This document shows positions 1-10,348 of a stretch of 64,000 nucleotides of DNA, piece by piece (the first letter of the stretch is position 1; the number at the start of each line of letters is the position of its first letter). The translations under genes and the position numbers were made by a program. The notes under the pieces were generated by a model. That model worked only from the letters and a program-made list of their open reading frames with translations. It made no database searches and was not told the DNA's origin. The DNA is from Oxalobacteraceae bacterium (GTDB lineage: Bacteria; Pseudomonadota; Gammaproteobacteria; Burkholderiales; Burkholderiaceae_D). Location of the stretch: NCBI GenBank assembly GCA_023259175.1, contig JAHFQV010000003.1, positions 1 through 64,000 of the forward strand. The letters are read 5' to 3'.

Positions 1-20
1 TTTTTTGTGAGGAATGCGTG

Positions 21-311
21 ATGGACGAGGTAGTTAGAAGGGAGATTTTCTCAATGAGCCGGGTCGCGCATGATTTGACTGAGCGGTCTTATCAAGCAGA
101 CCCTTCGAAATCTGGCGACGTAGATTGGCCTGAAAAGCAGAGAATTCTCTTGGCCGATATGGCACTGCATTTGTTGCAAACGGCGCTAAGAGAGGGGGCG
201 CTTTCTAAGGATGATTTAAAGCGAAATCTATTTTCGATATTGACGATTTCTGAGCAATTTGTTGATGGTCACGATCTGAAGCTGTTTGCTGACACCCTGT
301 ATTCGTCTTGA
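21..311 (+). CDS. Small conserved-looking protein, function unknown
   Basis: A 96-residue acidic soluble protein with no signal peptide or membrane segment. I do not recognise the family. The ATG at 21 is preferred over the GTG at 18 because a GAGGA ribosome-binding site at 9-13 sits 7 nt before it. The sequence looks mainly helical (a leucine-rich stretch around residues 45-60, then SILTISEQFVDG). It is followed by about 200 nt without a gene before ndk, so it probably ends the upstream transcript. It could be a remnant of a larger operon to the left of the window. Confidence 0.6.
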   Translation: MDEVVRREIFSMSRVAHDLTERSYQADPSKSGDVDWPEKQRILLADMALHLLQTALREGALSKDDLKRNLFSILTISEQFVDGHDLKLFADTLYSS

Positions 312-519
312 TTTATTGAAAAGCAATCCGCAGATTTCGCGCAGTTGCCTTCCCTAGATGCTTCGTCTTCATCTCAAAACTCCATAGGCTTGATTCGATT
401 AAACTTTGCCTTGATTTTATGAACATGTTCCCTAGAGTAAGGGGTTTCATGTTAAAATCTAAGGTTGGATGAATTCTAGTTTTTTTGTCTTAACCCTTTC
501 TTTTTATTGGAGTTTTTAG

Positions 520-945
520 ATGGCTATTGAACGTACATTATCTATTATTAAGCCGGACGCAGTTGCAAAAAATGTGATTGGCCAAATTTACAGCCGCTTT
601 GAAGGCGCAGGTTTGAAAGTGATCGCTGCTCGCATGATGCATTTGTCTCGTGCTGAAGCCGAAGGTTTTTACGCTGTTCACGCAGCTCGCCCATTCTTTA
701 AAGATTTGGTCGATTTCATGATTTCCGGTCCAGTGATGGTGCAAGCCTTGGAAGGCGAAGGCGCGATTTTGACAAATCGTGACTTGATGGGCGCAACAGA
801 TCCTAAGAAGGCAGAAAAAGGCACGATTCGCGCTGATTTCGCTGATTCTATCGATGCAAACGCAGTACACGGTTCTGATGCGGCAGAAACAGCAGCAGTT
901 GAAATTGCTTATTTCTTCCCAGCTTTAAACGTATATTCACGTTAA
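520..945 (+). CDS. ndk: Nucleoside diphosphate kinase
   Basis: Transfers the gamma phosphate from ATP to other nucleoside diphosphates, keeping (d)NTP pools balanced in the cytoplasm. At 141 residues it has the normal family length. It begins with the usual [12 protein letters not shown] stretch, and His117 in NAVHGSD is the phospho-histidine of the ping-pong reaction. A GGAG ribosome-binding site at 509-512 fits the ATG at 520. It lies directly upstream of rlmN, a gene pair commonly seen in betaproteobacteria. The 208 nt upstream probably hold its promoter (an AT-rich TAAAAT at 453-458 is a possible -10), but no convincing -35 is visible. Confidence 0.97.
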   Translation: MAIERTLSIIKPDAVAKNVIGQIYSRFEGAGLKVIAARMMHLSRAEAEGFYAVHAARPFFKDLVDFMISGPVMVQALEGEGAILTNRDLMGATDPKKAEKGTIRADFADSIDANAVHGSDAAETAAVEIAYFFPALNVYSR

Positions 946-1021
946 TCGGCACCTGAATTTGTAATGTGTTTGCGTCTTGTGTGAAGTGTTTTATTTGTAC
1001 GAGACTAGAAAGAAGAATGAA

Positions 1022-2179
1022 ATGACGGCTCTCACCAACTTACTGGATTTCGATCCTCAGCAGCTCACCGCTTATTGTGGAGAGTTAGGTGAGAAGCCGT
1101 TTAGAGCGAAACAATTACAGCGCTGGATACATCAATTTGGCGCTAGTAATTTTGATGAGATGACGGACCTTGCAAAGTCTTTGCGGGAGAAGTTGAAAAC
1201 CCGTGCGCATATCCTCGCACCAGCCGTGATTAGTGACCACACCTCAACGGATGGTACCCGCAAATGGCTGGTTGATGTCGGGCAGGGCAATGCGGTTGAG
1301 ACGGTTTTTATTCCCGAAGAAAATCGGGGTACTTTGTGCATTTCTACGCAAGCAGGATGTGCGGTTAACTGTCGGTTTTGTTCAACCGGAAAACAAGGAT
1401 TTAATCGCAATCTGACGGTGGCAGAGATCATTGGTCAGTTGTGGATGGCGGAGTTTGAACTTCGTAAAAGTAAAGGCATTGAAGCCGGCCCCAAAGGTGA
1501 GCGTCAAATTACCAATGTGGTGATGATGGGCATGGGTGAGCCCTTGCTTAATTTTGAGCCTACGGTGACGGCGCTGAAGCTAATGCTTGACGATAATGCC
1601 TATGGTCTTTCGCGTCGCCGCGTGACCTTGTCCACCAGTGGTGTGGTGCCCATGATGGATAAGCTCTCGCAGGAGTGTGCGGTGGCTTTGGCAGTATCAT
1701 TGCATGCTTCAAACGACACTTTGCGTGATGGTTTGGTGCCACTCAATAAAAAATATCCCTTGCATGAATTGATGGGCGCTTGTCAGCGCTATCTCGAATT
1801 TGCGCCACGTGATTTCGTGACCTTCGAGTATTGCATGTTAGATGGGGTCAATGATAGTGATCAGCATGCCCGCGAATTGATTGCGCTGGTCAAAAATGTG
1901 CCATGTAAATTTAATTTGATCCCATTTAACCCGTTTCCCGAATCGGGTTTGACGCGGTCGGGAAACATGCGCATAAAAATGTTCGCACAGATTTTGCTTG
2001 ATGCTGGTATTGTGACGACGGTAAGGAAAACCCGCGGCGACGATATTGATGCGGCGTGTGGGCAATTAGCTGGAGAAGTTAAAGATAGGACGCGAGTACA
2101 GGAACGGATGCAGCAGATGTCCGAGTATCAAACAAAATTTGGACCAAATTTTGGAAAAATCGTGGAGATAAAAAAATGA
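1022..2179 (+). CDS. rlmN: Dual-specificity 23S rRNA/tRNA C2-adenine methyltransferase
   Basis: Radical-SAM enzyme that methylates C2 of A2503 in 23S rRNA and of A37 in some tRNAs. The 385-residue product carries the radical-SAM CxxxCxxC cluster as C113, C117 and C120 (CAVNCRFC), the [11 protein letters not shown]-binding stretch, and near the C-terminus a [12 protein letters not shown] segment whose Cys is the methyl-carrier residue of the family. The reading frame is open further upstream to 977, but the ATG at 1022 gives the usual start; the region before it is only a weak purine-rich AAAGAAG. The stop overlaps the next start by 4 nt (ATGA), implying coupled translation with pilW. Confidence 0.96.
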   Translation: MTALTNLLDFDPQQLTAYCGELGEKPFRAKQLQRWIHQFGASNFDEMTDLAKSLREKLKTRAHILAPAVISDHTSTDGTRKWLVDVGQGNAVETVFIPEENRGTLCISTQAGCAVNCRFCSTGKQGFNRNLTVAEIIGQLWMAEFELRKSKGIEAGPKGERQITNVVMMGMGEPLLNFEPTVTALKLMLDDNAYGLSRRRVTLSTSGVVPMMDKLSQECAVALAVSLHASNDTLRDGLVPLNKKYPLHELMGACQRYLEFAPRDFVTFEYCMLDGVNDSDQHARELIALVKNVPCKFNLIPFNPFPESGLTRSGNMRIKMFAQILLDAGIVTTVRKTRGDDIDAACGQLAGEVKDRTRVQERMQQMSEYQTKFGPNFGKIVEIKK

Positions 2180-2982
2180 ACTTTTTGGGCTTGAAATATG
2201 CGCGAAACTTGGGGTTCGGCATGTGTTTCTGTCTGCTTTTTTTAATGGGGTGTAGCACTTCGCGCTTCGTTGATGAGCGTGATGCGCAACATAGTAATGA
2301 GAATCCTGATATTCAAAGGCGCGCTTCGATACGATTGCAATTGGCGGTGGAATATTATGAGCAGGGGAAGTTAAAGCTCGCACTTGATGAAATTCGCCAG
2401 GTTTTGCTTATTTCTCCGAATTTATCGAATGCCTATAATCTGCGCGCCTTGATACAAACGGATATGGACGATACGCAGCACGCTGAAGAGAATTTTCTTC
2501 ACGCGATGAAGATCGATCCTTTGAATTCTGAAATCATGAATAATTATGCTCGATTTTTATGTCAAATCGGGCGCGAGAAACAAGCCTTGCCCATGTTTGA
2601 TCGCATCCTCACAGATCGCACTTATGCGACCCCAGTGAAGGCGATGATGAATGCGGGTGTCTGTAGTTTGAAGTTAAAAGAATTTGCTAAAGCTGAGCGC
2701 TATTTTATGGCGGGCTTTCAGGTGCAGCCCAACAACCCATTGTTGAACGCGAATCTCGCGCAGGTCTATTTTGATTTGGGGCAGTTTGAAAAGGCGCATT
2801 TTTATATTCAAAGGGTGCTCAAAGAAGAAATTTTTGCTGCCGACGTTTTGTGGTTGGCGATCAAGATAGAAACGCGACTGGGTGACCGAGAAGCGGTTAC
2901 CAGTTTGTCGACTCAATTACGTCGTCGCTACCCAAATTCGAAAGAATATGCCCTGTTCCAAAAAGGAGCATTTAATGAGTGA
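2176..2982 (+). CDS. pilW: Type IV pilus biogenesis/stability TPR lipoprotein PilW/PilF
   Basis: An outer-membrane lipoprotein of 268 residues. The signal peptide ends in the lipobox LMGC, with Cys26 as the lipidated residue. The rest is a run of tetratricopeptide repeats (for example the segments around residues 52-85, 88-120 and 160-225). In related bacteria this protein is the pilotin that helps the PilQ secretin assemble. Its place between rlmN and the rodZ-like gene is the typical proteobacterial arrangement. It overlaps rlmN by 4 nt, and the rodZ start lies inside its last codons. No other pilus gene is present here, so the pilus role is inferred from family and order. Confidence 0.85.
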   Translation: MNFLGLKYARNLGFGMCFCLLFLMGCSTSRFVDERDAQHSNENPDIQRRASIRLQLAVEYYEQGKLKLALDEIRQVLLISPNLSNAYNLRALIQTDMDDTQHAEENFLHAMKIDPLNSEIMNNYARFLCQIGREKQALPMFDRILTDRTYATPVKAMMNAGVCSLKLKEFAKAERYFMAGFQVQPNNPLLNANLAQVYFDLGQFEKAHFYIQRVLKEEIFAADVLWLAIKIETRLGDREAVTSLSTQLRRRYPNSKEYALFQKGAFNE

Positions 2983-4006
2983 AGATTCACCAGAGGTGCT
3001 GTTGCAGCAAGCTTCACAAGATGTGCAGACACAATCCGATCTTAGTTTGGGTGGTCAATTGGCAGCGGCTCGTCAGCAGAAAAATTGGACAGTGCAATAT
3101 GTGGCGGAACAATTGAAGCTTTCGCCTAAACAAATCACATCCCTAGAAAAAAACGAATTTAATGCCTTGCCGCAGCTTGTGATTGTGCGTGGTTTTGTTC
3201 GTGCTTACGCTAAATTATTGCGCTTAGAGGGCGATGTGTTAGTCGGTTTGCTGCCTGTCGGCCCTGCGCCTGTACAGTTGGAAACTTCCTTGCGGCCTCA
3301 GTTGTCGACTCCATTTGTTGAGTCGCGTAATTCGATCAATGGTCAGGCAGATACCAATCGGCGCTATGTGATTGGGGTGGTCTTGGTGCTGTTGTTAGCG
3401 GCGGTGTTTGTGTTTTTTCAGCGTAGCGAATTTGGTCAGGGTTTGTGGAGTTCTTGGACGAAATCGGACGCTAAGACGACTGAAGCTGGTGACAATATGG
3501 GCGCTAATTTGCCCACACTTCAAGTTGAAAATACGGATAGTAGCGTTGTTGCGCCTGATGCTTTGGCAAAACCACCCATGCCGCCAAGTGAATCGCCAAG
3601 TGTGGCCACTCATGAAGTTGCCTCATTGACGGTAGCCAGTCCAAGTGCTGCGGTTGCGGCGAATTCCGTGGATCCAATTGTCACTGAGGCGAAGCCGAGT
3701 GCTCCCTCGGCGCTTGCAAGTCCCGTCCTTGATCAACCTGCGCCGACCTCTAGCGCTGGCAATCCATCGAAAGATGAATTTGTGCTGAAGTTTAAGCATG
3801 ATTCTTGGGTCTATGTGAAGACGCAAGCAGGCCAAGTTTTAACTTCCCATCTGGCTAAGGCAGGCACCCAAGAAAGTTTCCCGATGAAGCAAACTTTGTA
3901 CGTCAAAATCGGCAATGTTGCGGGGGTTGAGGCGTTTAAGCGCGGTGAAAATTTTGCGCTGGTCGCGGAACATGGTAGCAATGTCGCTAATCTCGTTGTG
4001 AAATAA
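2975..4006 (+). CDS. rodZ: RodZ-like helix-turn-helix membrane protein
   Basis: A 343-residue bitopic membrane protein: N-terminal cytoplasmic HTH domain (about residues 24-90, including [20 protein letters not shown]), one transmembrane helix at 131-149, a Pro/Ser/Ala-rich periplasmic linker, and a C-terminal beta domain of the RodZ type (about 265-343). RodZ links the MreB cytoskeleton to the elongasome and sets rod shape. An AAAAGGAG site at 2960-2967 precedes the ATG at 2975, and the start overlaps the pilW stop. The frame continues upstream inside pilW, but that part is out of context. Placement before ispG matches E. coli yfgA (rodZ)-ispG. Confidence 0.88.
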   Translation: MSEDSPEVLLQQASQDVQTQSDLSLGGQLAAARQQKNWTVQYVAEQLKLSPKQITSLEKNEFNALPQLVIVRGFVRAYAKLLRLEGDVLVGLLPVGPAPVQLETSLRPQLSTPFVESRNSINGQADTNRRYVIGVVLVLLLAAVFVFFQRSEFGQGLWSSWTKSDAKTTEAGDNMGANLPTLQVENTDSSVVAPDALAKPPMPPSESPSVATHEVASLTVASPSAAVAANSVDPIVTEAKPSAPSALASPVLDQPAPTSSAGNPSKDEFVLKFKHDSWVYVKTQAGQVLTSHLAKAGTQESFPMKQTLYVKIGNVAGVEAFKRGENFALVAEHGSNVANLVVK

Positions 4007-4007
4007 A

Positions 4008-5282
4008 ATGCTGATTGATTTAAACGAAATTTCTTCCGGTTCTTTGACGCGCAGATTGGCGCGTAGCGTCACAATTAGGTATCAAGATCAGGTGGTTCAG
4101 GTGGGGGGCGATGCGCCAGTTGTGGTGCAGTCGATGACCAACACGGATACAGCTGATGTGATTGCAACGGCGATCCAGGTGAAAGAATTAGCACGAGCCG
4201 GTTCCGAGTTAGTGCGTATCACGGTCAATAATGAAGCGGCTGCTGCGTCTGTGCCGGAAATCCGCGCGCAACTTGACAAGATGGGTGTGCAGGTTCCTCT
4301 GGTGGGTGATTTTCATTACAACGGTCACCGTTTGCTGACGGATTTTCCGGCTTGTGCTGAGGCTTTGTCCAAGTATCGTATTAATCCAGGCAATGTAGGG
4401 CAGGGCGCGAAACGGGATACCCAATTTGCGCAAATGATAGAGATGGCCTGCCGTTACGATAAGCCTGTGCGTATCGGTGTGAATTGGGGTAGCTTAGATC
4501 AAGCCTTGTTAGCACGCATCATGGATGAAAATGCGCAACGCAGTGTGCCCTTGAGTGCGCAAACGGTGATGTATAGCGCATTGATTACCTCCGCCATTGA
4601 AAGTGCGCATCAGGCTGAATCTCTGGGCCTAGGGCGCGATAGAATTATTTTGTCTTGCAAGGTGTCAGGCGTGCAGGATTTGATCGCGGTGTATCGGCAA
4701 TTAGCCAAATCCTGCGATTATCCTTTGCATTTGGGTTTGACCGAAGCCGGCTTGGGCAGTAAGGGTATCGTTGCTTCGACGGCTGCTTTATCGGTTTTGC
4801 TGCAGGAGGGGATTGGTGATACGATCCGCATTTCGCTGACACCAGAACCGGGTGGCGATCGTTGCAAGGAAGTGTATGTGGGACAGGAAATTTTGCAAAC
4901 CATGGGATTGCGAAAATTTATGCCTATGGTCATTGCTTGCCCGGGCTGCGGTCGAACGACTTCAACCGTGTTTCAAGAATTAGCCGACGATATTCAAAGT
5001 TTCCTGCGTGAGCAAATGCCGCAGTGGAAATTAAGTTTTCCGGGCGTAGAGGCGATGAATGTGGCGGTGATGGGCTGTATTGTGAATGGTCCTGGTGAAT
5101 CCAAGCATGCCCATATCGGCATTAGTTTGCCGGGTACCGGTGAGTCGCCAGCGGCTCCGGTATTTATCGACGGTGTAAAAGCGATGACTTTGCGCGGCGA
5201 AAATATCGCGCAAGAGTTTCAAAAAATTGTTTTGGATTATGTGCAAACACGGTATGGGCAAGCAGCGTTGCCCAAGGTGTAA
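4008..5282 (+). CDS. ispG: 4-hydroxy-3-methylbut-2-enyl-diphosphate synthase
   Basis: The seventh step of the MEP isoprenoid pathway: reductive ring opening of MEcPP to HMBPP by a [4Fe-4S] enzyme. The cluster ligands are visible as C311 and C314 (ACPGCGRTT) and C357 ([10 protein letters not shown]). At 424 residues it is the larger proteobacterial form with a TIM barrel and a C-terminal cluster domain. It starts 1 nt after the rodZ stop, so both are probably translated from one message. The ATG at 4008 leaves a short N-terminal lead ([16 protein letters not shown]) before the conserved VQSMTNTDT motif. Confidence 0.97.
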   Translation: MLIDLNEISSGSLTRRLARSVTIRYQDQVVQVGGDAPVVVQSMTNTDTADVIATAIQVKELARAGSELVRITVNNEAAAASVPEIRAQLDKMGVQVPLVGDFHYNGHRLLTDFPACAEALSKYRINPGNVGQGAKRDTQFAQMIEMACRYDKPVRIGVNWGSLDQALLARIMDENAQRSVPLSAQTVMYSALITSAIESAHQAESLGLGRDRIILSCKVSGVQDLIAVYRQLAKSCDYPLHLGLTEAGLGSKGIVASTAALSVLLQEGIGDTIRISLTPEPGGDRCKEVYVGQEILQTMGLRKFMPMVIACPGCGRTTSTVFQELADDIQSFLREQMPQWKLSFPGVEAMNVAVMGCIVNGPGESKHAHIGISLPGTGESPAAPVFIDGVKAMTLRGENIAQEFQKIVLDYVQTRYGQAALPKV

Positions 5283-5320
5283 ATTCACAAAATGAAGTGA
5301 AATAAAATTGGATAACTGGG

Positions 5321-6679
5321 ATGTCTGAATCAAAAAAAATTGAAAAAATTACCGGCATCAAGGGGATGAATGACATTCTTCCCGAGCAGTCGGCGATTTG
5401 GGAGCTATTTGAAAACACCGTGCAATCCGTGCTCAAGAGCTATGGTTTTGCGCAGATGCGCACGCCGATTGTCGAGTCAACCCATTTGTTTGCGCGCGGC
5501 ATCGGCGCGGTGACGGATATCGTTGAAAAAGAGATGTACTCTTTTGAAGATAGTATGAACGGCGATAAGCTTACTTTGCGCCCTGAGAATACAGCGGGCA
5601 TCGTGAGAGCTGCGATCGAACACAATATCACCTACGAAGGGCCAAAACGGGTCTGGTATCAAGGTCCTATGTTTCGGCATGAGCGTCCACAGCGTGGGCG
5701 TTATCGTCAGTTTCATCAAGTCGGTGCGGAAGCTTTGGGTTTTGCAGGTCCCGATAGTGATGCCGAATTGATTGTGATGTGTCAGCGCTTGTGGGATGAT
5801 TTGGGGCTTAAGAACATACGCTTGGAACTTAATTCTATCGGTGATGCGCACGAACGTCAGCAACATCGAGCCGAATTGATTGCGTATTTAGAGCAGCACA
5901 AAGATGTTCTCGATGCCGAGGCGCAGCGTCGTTTATACTCCAATCCCTTGCGTATTTTGGATACGAAAACACCTGCGATGCAAGAGATTGTCAATCAAGC
6001 GCCCAAGCTCTTGGATTTTTTAGGGGAAGAATCGCGCGCACATTTTGAAGGATTGCAAGCGATATTGCGGCACAATAGCATTCCCTTTACGATCAATCCC
6101 CGTTTGGTGCGTGGACTCGATTACTACAATCGCACGGTGTTTGAGTGGGTGACTGACGAGTTGGGTGCGCAGGGTACGGTTTGCGGTGGTGGTCGCTACG
6201 ACAGTTTATTTACGATATTCGGTGGTAAGCCCACACCTGCTTGTGGTTTTGCAATGGGCGTGGAACGCTTGATCGAATTGATGAAGCTCAATGGCGATAC
6301 AGGTGCGACCAATCAGTGCGACGTTTATATGGTGCATCAAGGTGAGCAGGCGCAAATGCAGGCATTTGTATTGGCTGAACGTTTGCGTGATGCGGGTATG
6401 GATGTTGTGTTACATTGCGCATCTGCAGCAGGTATTGGTAGTTTTAAATCACAAATGAAGAAGGCTGATGCGAGTGGCGCGAGCTACGCCGTGATTATCG
6501 GCGAAGACGAAGCGAGCAAGGATCTAGTCAGTATCAAAGCCATGCGCGAAGAGGCGGAAAACAATCAAACCACGCTTCCATTTTTGGAAGCGGTTGATTT
6601 CATACTCGATGCGATTGCAGGTCATCATGATGATCACGCGCATTGCGATAACCCCAATCATATTCACAACCATCATTAG
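5321..6679 (+). CDS. hisS: Histidyl-tRNA synthetase with His-rich C-terminal tail
   Basis: Class II aminoacyl-tRNA synthetase that charges tRNA-His. Visible signatures are motif 2 ([19 protein letters not shown]), the HisA motif ([15 protein letters not shown]) and motif 3 ([13 protein letters not shown]); the C-terminal part is the anticodon-binding domain. The start matches the family ([12 protein letters not shown] near the N-terminus). The protein is 452 residues, about 20 longer than usual: after the normal end of the domain it adds [19 protein letters not shown], with 8 histidines and one cysteine in 19 residues. The extension is in frame and ends at a normal stop 8 nt before the next gene. 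It may bind metal, but nothing here proves it. Confidence 0.97.
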   Translation: MSESKKIEKITGIKGMNDILPEQSAIWELFENTVQSVLKSYGFAQMRTPIVESTHLFARGIGAVTDIVEKEMYSFEDSMNGDKLTLRPENTAGIVRAAIEHNITYEGPKRVWYQGPMFRHERPQRGRYRQFHQVGAEALGFAGPDSDAELIVMCQRLWDDLGLKNIRLELNSIGDAHERQQHRAELIAYLEQHKDVLDAEAQRRLYSNPLRILDTKTPAMQEIVNQAPKLLDFLGEESRAHFEGLQAILRHNSIPFTINPRLVRGLDYYNRTVFEWVTDELGAQGTVCGGGRYDSLFTIFGGKPTPACGFAMGVERLIELMKLNGDTGATNQCDVYMVHQGEQAQMQAFVLAERLRDAGMDVVLHCASAAGIGSFKSQMKKADASGASYAVIIGEDEASKDLVSIKAMREEAENNQTTLPFLEAVDFILDAIAGHHDDHAHCDNPNHIHNHH

Positions 6680-6687
6680 AAAATAAA

Positions 6688-7371
6688 ATGGCATACGATC
6701 TCGAAGAGCAAGAGCAATTAGAAACGCTTAAGGCGTGGTGGAAACAATACGGTAGTTTAGTCATCTGGCTGGCGATTGCGGGTGTCTCTAGTTTTGCCGC
6801 GTGGAAGTCTTGGACTATTTATCAGCGCAATCAAGCAGCAGGTGCTTCTGATATGTACGAAGAGGTGCAGAAGGCCTTGACCCAAAAAGAAAATGCAAAG
6901 GTGCAGGGCGCAACCACTGCATTGGTTGAAAAATACAGCCGCACCACTTACGCTTCCTTAGCCGTTTTAGCTTCGGCCAAAAGCGCTTTTGATGCGGGTG
7001 ATATGAAGCTCGCGAAGACGCAATTGAATTGGGTCGTAGAGCATGCCAGTGAAAAAGAATTAGTCGCTTTGGCTAAATTACGTCTAAGTGTTATCGCATT
7101 GGACGAAAAGGATTACGAGCTTGGCCTGAAACTTCTTGCGGCCGAATTTCCTGCACAATTCGAGGCTGAAGTGCTGGACCATAAAGGCGATATTCTTTTA
7201 GCGAAAAATCTGCCTGTTGAAGCCCGTCTAGCCTATCAATCGGCCCTGAAGAAAATGGGCGAAAAAATGCCTGGTCGCGCTATCGTGCAAATTAAGCTCG
7301 ATGCCTTAGGGGGCGCGGTGGAAGAGAAGCCTAGTGTTGACCAAGCGAGTACTCATGGAGAAAAGAAATAA
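6688..7371 (+). CDS. yfgM: YfgM-type TPR membrane protein (SecYEG-associated)
   Basis: A 227-residue protein with a short cytoplasmic N-terminus, one membrane helix (about 22-40, LVIWLAIAGVSSFAAW) and a periplasmic helical TPR-like domain. The N-terminal pattern YDLEEQEQLETLKAWWKQYG is typical of the YfgM family. In E. coli YfgM joins PpiD at the SecYEG translocon and hands over periplasmic clients. The order hisS-yfgM-bamB-der is the same in E. coli, which supports the call. It starts 8 nt after hisS and ends just before the bamB start. Confidence 0.9.
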   Translation: MAYDLEEQEQLETLKAWWKQYGSLVIWLAIAGVSSFAAWKSWTIYQRNQAAGASDMYEEVQKALTQKENAKVQGATTALVEKYSRTTYASLAVLASAKSAFDAGDMKLAKTQLNWVVEHASEKELVALAKLRLSVIALDEKDYELGLKLLAAEFPAQFEAEVLDHKGDILLAKNLPVEARLAYQSALKKMGEKMPGRAIVQIKLDALGGAVEEKPSVDQASTHGEKK

Positions 7372-7372
7372 G

Positions 7373-8539
7373 ATGAATTTGAATCTGCGTTTGCTTCACC
7401 TCGTTCCAAGCTTGCTGATGTTAAGCGCGCTGTCGGCTTGCTCTACTTTGTCTTCGCTCAATCCGTTTTCTAAGCCGGATACGAAAAACATGCCTGCCGT
7501 GTTGCAAGATTTTACGGCCAGTATGCATGTCAAACAAAAGTGGATGCAAAATATTGGTAGCGCTGGCGAATATGTGTTTGTGCCAGCAGTAGTAGGACAA
7601 GATATTTATGTCGCGTCGCAAGATGGTTCGGTGTTGAAATTGGCGGCGCAAACCGGTCAAGTTCAATGGCGTATCAAAGCGAGTTTGCCATTGACCGCTG
7701 GGGTCGGCGCGAATGCAAAAGCGGTGGTAGTGGCAGGACAAAAAGGTAAAATTTTTGTGTATGACACGCAAGGTCGTTTGAGTTGGGAGGTGCAAGCGTC
7801 GAGCGAAATTTTATCGACTCCTGCAGTATCCGATGAACTCGTTTTGGTACACAGCATAGACAACCGCATTACCGCCTATAAGCTCAGCAACGGCGAACGT
7901 CAATGGACGGTCGAACGTCCATTACCTGTTTTGACTTTGCGTATCGTCACAGGTATTAGTTTGAAAGATCAATTGGCGGTTATCTCGTCGCCCGGCGGTA
8001 AGTTATTTGCATTGGCTTTACAAAATGGTGGGATGCGTTGGGAAGCGAGCGCTGCCGATCCTAAAGGTTCGACTGAGTTGGAACGCATTGTCGATATGGC
8101 GGGAGCACCAGCGATCGTTGGTAACAATGCCTGTGCAGTGACTTATCAAGGACGAGTTGCTTGCTTTGATTTGGAGACGGGTAGTACTCGTTGGGCTAAA
8201 AATATTTCAAGTGAAGTGGGCGTTGCCGCCGACGAGCGTTTTGTTTTTGCGGCGGATAATCAAGGTGGCTTGTTTGCCTACGCGATGAGTGGTGGTGCAA
8301 GTGCGTGGAAAAATGATCAGTTGAGTTTCCGCCAATTATCGACCCCGACATCGTTTGGGCGTGCGGTCGTGCTTGGAGATGGTTTTGGTTACGTGCACTT
8401 TGTGTCGCGTGAAGATGGGGCATTTTTAGCGCGGCTTGCCACCGATGGCGGGAAAATAATGTCCGCCCCCCTAGTCCTTGGTAACGATTTGATCGTGCAA
8501 ACTAAGACGGGCGCAGTTGTCGCAATCGCGACGGAATAA
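7373..8539 (+). CDS. bamB: Outer membrane assembly lipoprotein BamB
   Basis: A 388-residue beta-propeller lipoprotein of the BAM complex, which inserts beta-barrel proteins into the outer membrane. The signal peptide ends in LSAC with Cys23 as the lipid site. The body shows repeating PQQ-like blades (VYVASQDGSVLKLAAQTG, IFVYDTQGRLSWE, VACFDLETGSTRWAK, LFAYAMSGGASAWK). The frame is open from 7334, overlapping yfgM, but the ATG at 7373 yields a proper signal peptide. It begins 1 nt after the yfgM stop and ends 5 nt before der, as in the conserved yfgM-bamB-der operon. Confidence 0.95.
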   Translation: MNLNLRLLHLVPSLLMLSALSACSTLSSLNPFSKPDTKNMPAVLQDFTASMHVKQKWMQNIGSAGEYVFVPAVVGQDIYVASQDGSVLKLAAQTGQVQWRIKASLPLTAGVGANAKAVVVAGQKGKIFVYDTQGRLSWEVQASSEILSTPAVSDELVLVHSIDNRITAYKLSNGERQWTVERPLPVLTLRIVTGISLKDQLAVISSPGGKLFALALQNGGMRWEASAADPKGSTELERIVDMAGAPAIVGNNACAVTYQGRVACFDLETGSTRWAKNISSEVGVAADERFVFAADNQGGLFAYAMSGGASAWKNDQLSFRQLSTPTSFGRAVVLGDGFGYVHFVSREDGAFLARLATDGGKIMSAPLVLGNDLIVQTKTGAVVAIATE

Positions 8540-8544
8540 ATTGA

Positions 8545-9888
8545 ATGAAACCAGTTATAGCACTTATCGGTCGTCCAAATGTCGGCAAATCAACCTTATT
8601 CAATCGTTTAACGCGTTCGCGTGATGCATTGGTGGCAGATTTGCCGGGTCTAACCCGTGATCGTCATTATGGCGAGGGACGGGTTGGCGAACGTCCATTT
8701 TTGGTGATCGATACCGGCGGTTTTGAGCCCGTCGCCAAAGAAGGCATCATGCATGAAATGGCGAAGCAAACCAAGCAAGCGGTGGCCGAAGCCGATGTCG
8801 TCATTTTTTTGGTCGATGGACGCCAAGGATTAACCCCGCACGATAAAACCATTACTGACTTCCTGCGTAAGTCGGGTCGCTCGGTGATGCTGGTGGTGAA
8901 TAAAGCAGAAGGTATGCGTTACACCGCAGTCGCTGCAGATTTTTACGAGCTCGGTTTGGGTGACCCTTACGTGATTTCCTCAGCACATGGCGATGGCGTT
9001 TCAGATTTGGTTGACGAAGCGCTTGATCTTGCGATGGCCTCCCGTCCAGAAGAATTTGAGGAAAATCTTCAGCAGGATAAAGGCATTAAAATTGCAATCG
9101 TGGGTCGCCCGAATGTAGGTAAATCAACTCTGGTCAATACGCTACTGGGCGAGGAGCGCGTGATTGCCTTCGATATGCCTGGTACTACACGCGATTCGAT
9201 AGAAATTCCATTTGAGCGCGATGGTCAGCAATACACCTTGATTGATACCGCTGGGATCCGTCGTCGCGGTAAAGTGTTTGAGGCCATAGAAAAATTTTCG
9301 GTGGTTAAAACTTTACAGTCGATTTCCGAGGCGAATGTGGTTTTGCTTTTGCTCGACGCACAACAAGATATTTCCGAGCAAGATGCGCATATTGCAGGAT
9401 TTATTTTGGAATCTGGTCGTGCCTTAGTGGTCGGCGTCAACAAATGGGATGGTTTGCAGAGTGATAGACGCGATGAAATTAAGCTCGATATTGAACGTAA
9501 GCTTAACTTCCTCACTTTCGCTAAATTCCATTTTATTTCGGCCTTAAAATCAACAGGCATCAGTCAATTGATGAAATCCATCGATGCTGCATACGCAGCG
9601 GCGATGGCGAACTTATCGACTCCAAAATTAACACGTGCCTTGATTGAGGCAGTTGAACACCAACAACCGAAACGCAAAGGCTCTATCCGCCCCAAAATGC
9701 GTTACGCGCACCAAGGTGGGCAAAACCCACCCGTCATCGTTATTCATGGCAATGCCTTAGATGCGATTGGCGATGGTTATAAGCGGTATTTGGAAAAACA
9801 TTTCCGCGAAACTTTTTCTCTGACGGGAACTCCTTTGCGCATCGAATTGCGTTCAGGTAAAAATCCTTTTGACAAAGAAGCCAAGTAG
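8545..9888 (+). CDS. der: Ribosome-assembly GTPase Der (EngA)
   Basis: Essential tandem GTPase needed for 50S subunit maturation. The two G domains are each marked by GRPNVGKST (around residues 8 and 187), with DTGG or DTAG switch motifs and NKAE/NKWD base-recognition motifs. A C-terminal KH-like domain (about 355-447) ends in a basic tail. The length of 447 residues is normal. It probably ends the rlmN-to-der run of genes: 181 nt without a gene follow before hfq. Confidence 0.97.
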   Translation: MKPVIALIGRPNVGKSTLFNRLTRSRDALVADLPGLTRDRHYGEGRVGERPFLVIDTGGFEPVAKEGIMHEMAKQTKQAVAEADVVIFLVDGRQGLTPHDKTITDFLRKSGRSVMLVVNKAEGMRYTAVAADFYELGLGDPYVISSAHGDGVSDLVDEALDLAMASRPEEFEENLQQDKGIKIAIVGRPNVGKSTLVNTLLGEERVIAFDMPGTTRDSIEIPFERDGQQYTLIDTAGIRRRGKVFEAIEKFSVVKTLQSISEANVVLLLLDAQQDISEQDAHIAGFILESGRALVVGVNKWDGLQSDRRDEIKLDIERKLNFLTFAKFHFISALKSTGISQLMKSIDAAYAAAMANLSTPKLTRALIEAVEHQQPKRKGSIRPKMRYAHQGGQNPPVIVIHGNALDAIGDGYKRYLEKHFRETFSLTGTPLRIELRSGKNPFDKEAK

Positions 9889-9957
9889 TTGCGGGCTGTG
9901 TTGTGTGTTTGAGCGACCCAGTTCGCGGGAATCTCAAGCACATTGCAGAAAAAATTA

Positions 9958-9988
9958 ACGAGAAGTATTTAAAAAAGCCTCTTCTCGT
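9958..9988. other. Stem-loop upstream of hfq
   Basis: Perfect 8-bp inverted repeat ACGAGAAG / CTTCTCGT (9958-9965 and 9981-9988) with a 15-nt A-rich loop, about 80 nt before hfq. It lacks a following T-tract, so it is not a standard terminator. It lies next to an AT-rich TATTGTAAT stretch that could be a -10 region for hfq. A role as an operator or in message 3' end formation is open. Confidence 0.4.
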
Positions 9989-10069
9989 GCTATTGTAATT
10001 AACTTTCGGGCAGCTTGAATTATTTCAAGATGCCCCCAACTCCTAATCACAACAACAACTGGAGCTGTT

Positions 10070-10306
10070 ATGAGTAATAAAGGGCAACTGTTACAAGACC
10101 CATTTTTGAATGCTTTGAGAAAAGAGCATATTCCTGTCTCAATTTATTTGGTGAATGGCATTAAGCTCCAAGGTCATGTGGAGTCCTTCGACCAATACGT
10201 AGTTCTCCTGCGTAATACGGTAACCCAGATGGTTTATAAGCACGCGATCTCTACTGTGGTACCAGCGCGTGCCGTGAGCCTTAATTCGGAGTCTGACGCT
10301 GAGTAA
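10070..10306 (+). CDS. hfq: RNA chaperone Hfq
   Basis: Hexameric Sm-like protein that pairs small RNAs with mRNAs. The 78-residue product has the canonical Sm1 ([41 protein letters not shown]) and Sm2 ([17 protein letters not shown]) motifs and only a short acidic C-terminal tail, as in other betaproteobacteria. A GGAG site at 10061-10064 precedes the ATG. It leads the hfq-hflX-hflK-hflC cluster found widely in proteobacteria. Confidence 0.98.
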   Translation: MSNKGQLLQDPFLNALRKEHIPVSIYLVNGIKLQGHVESFDQYVVLLRNTVTQMVYKHAISTVVPARAVSLNSESDAE

Positions 10307-10348
10307 TTTGTTGAACCAAAACCCCAGTAGTTCGGCTGGTAGCTTGAT

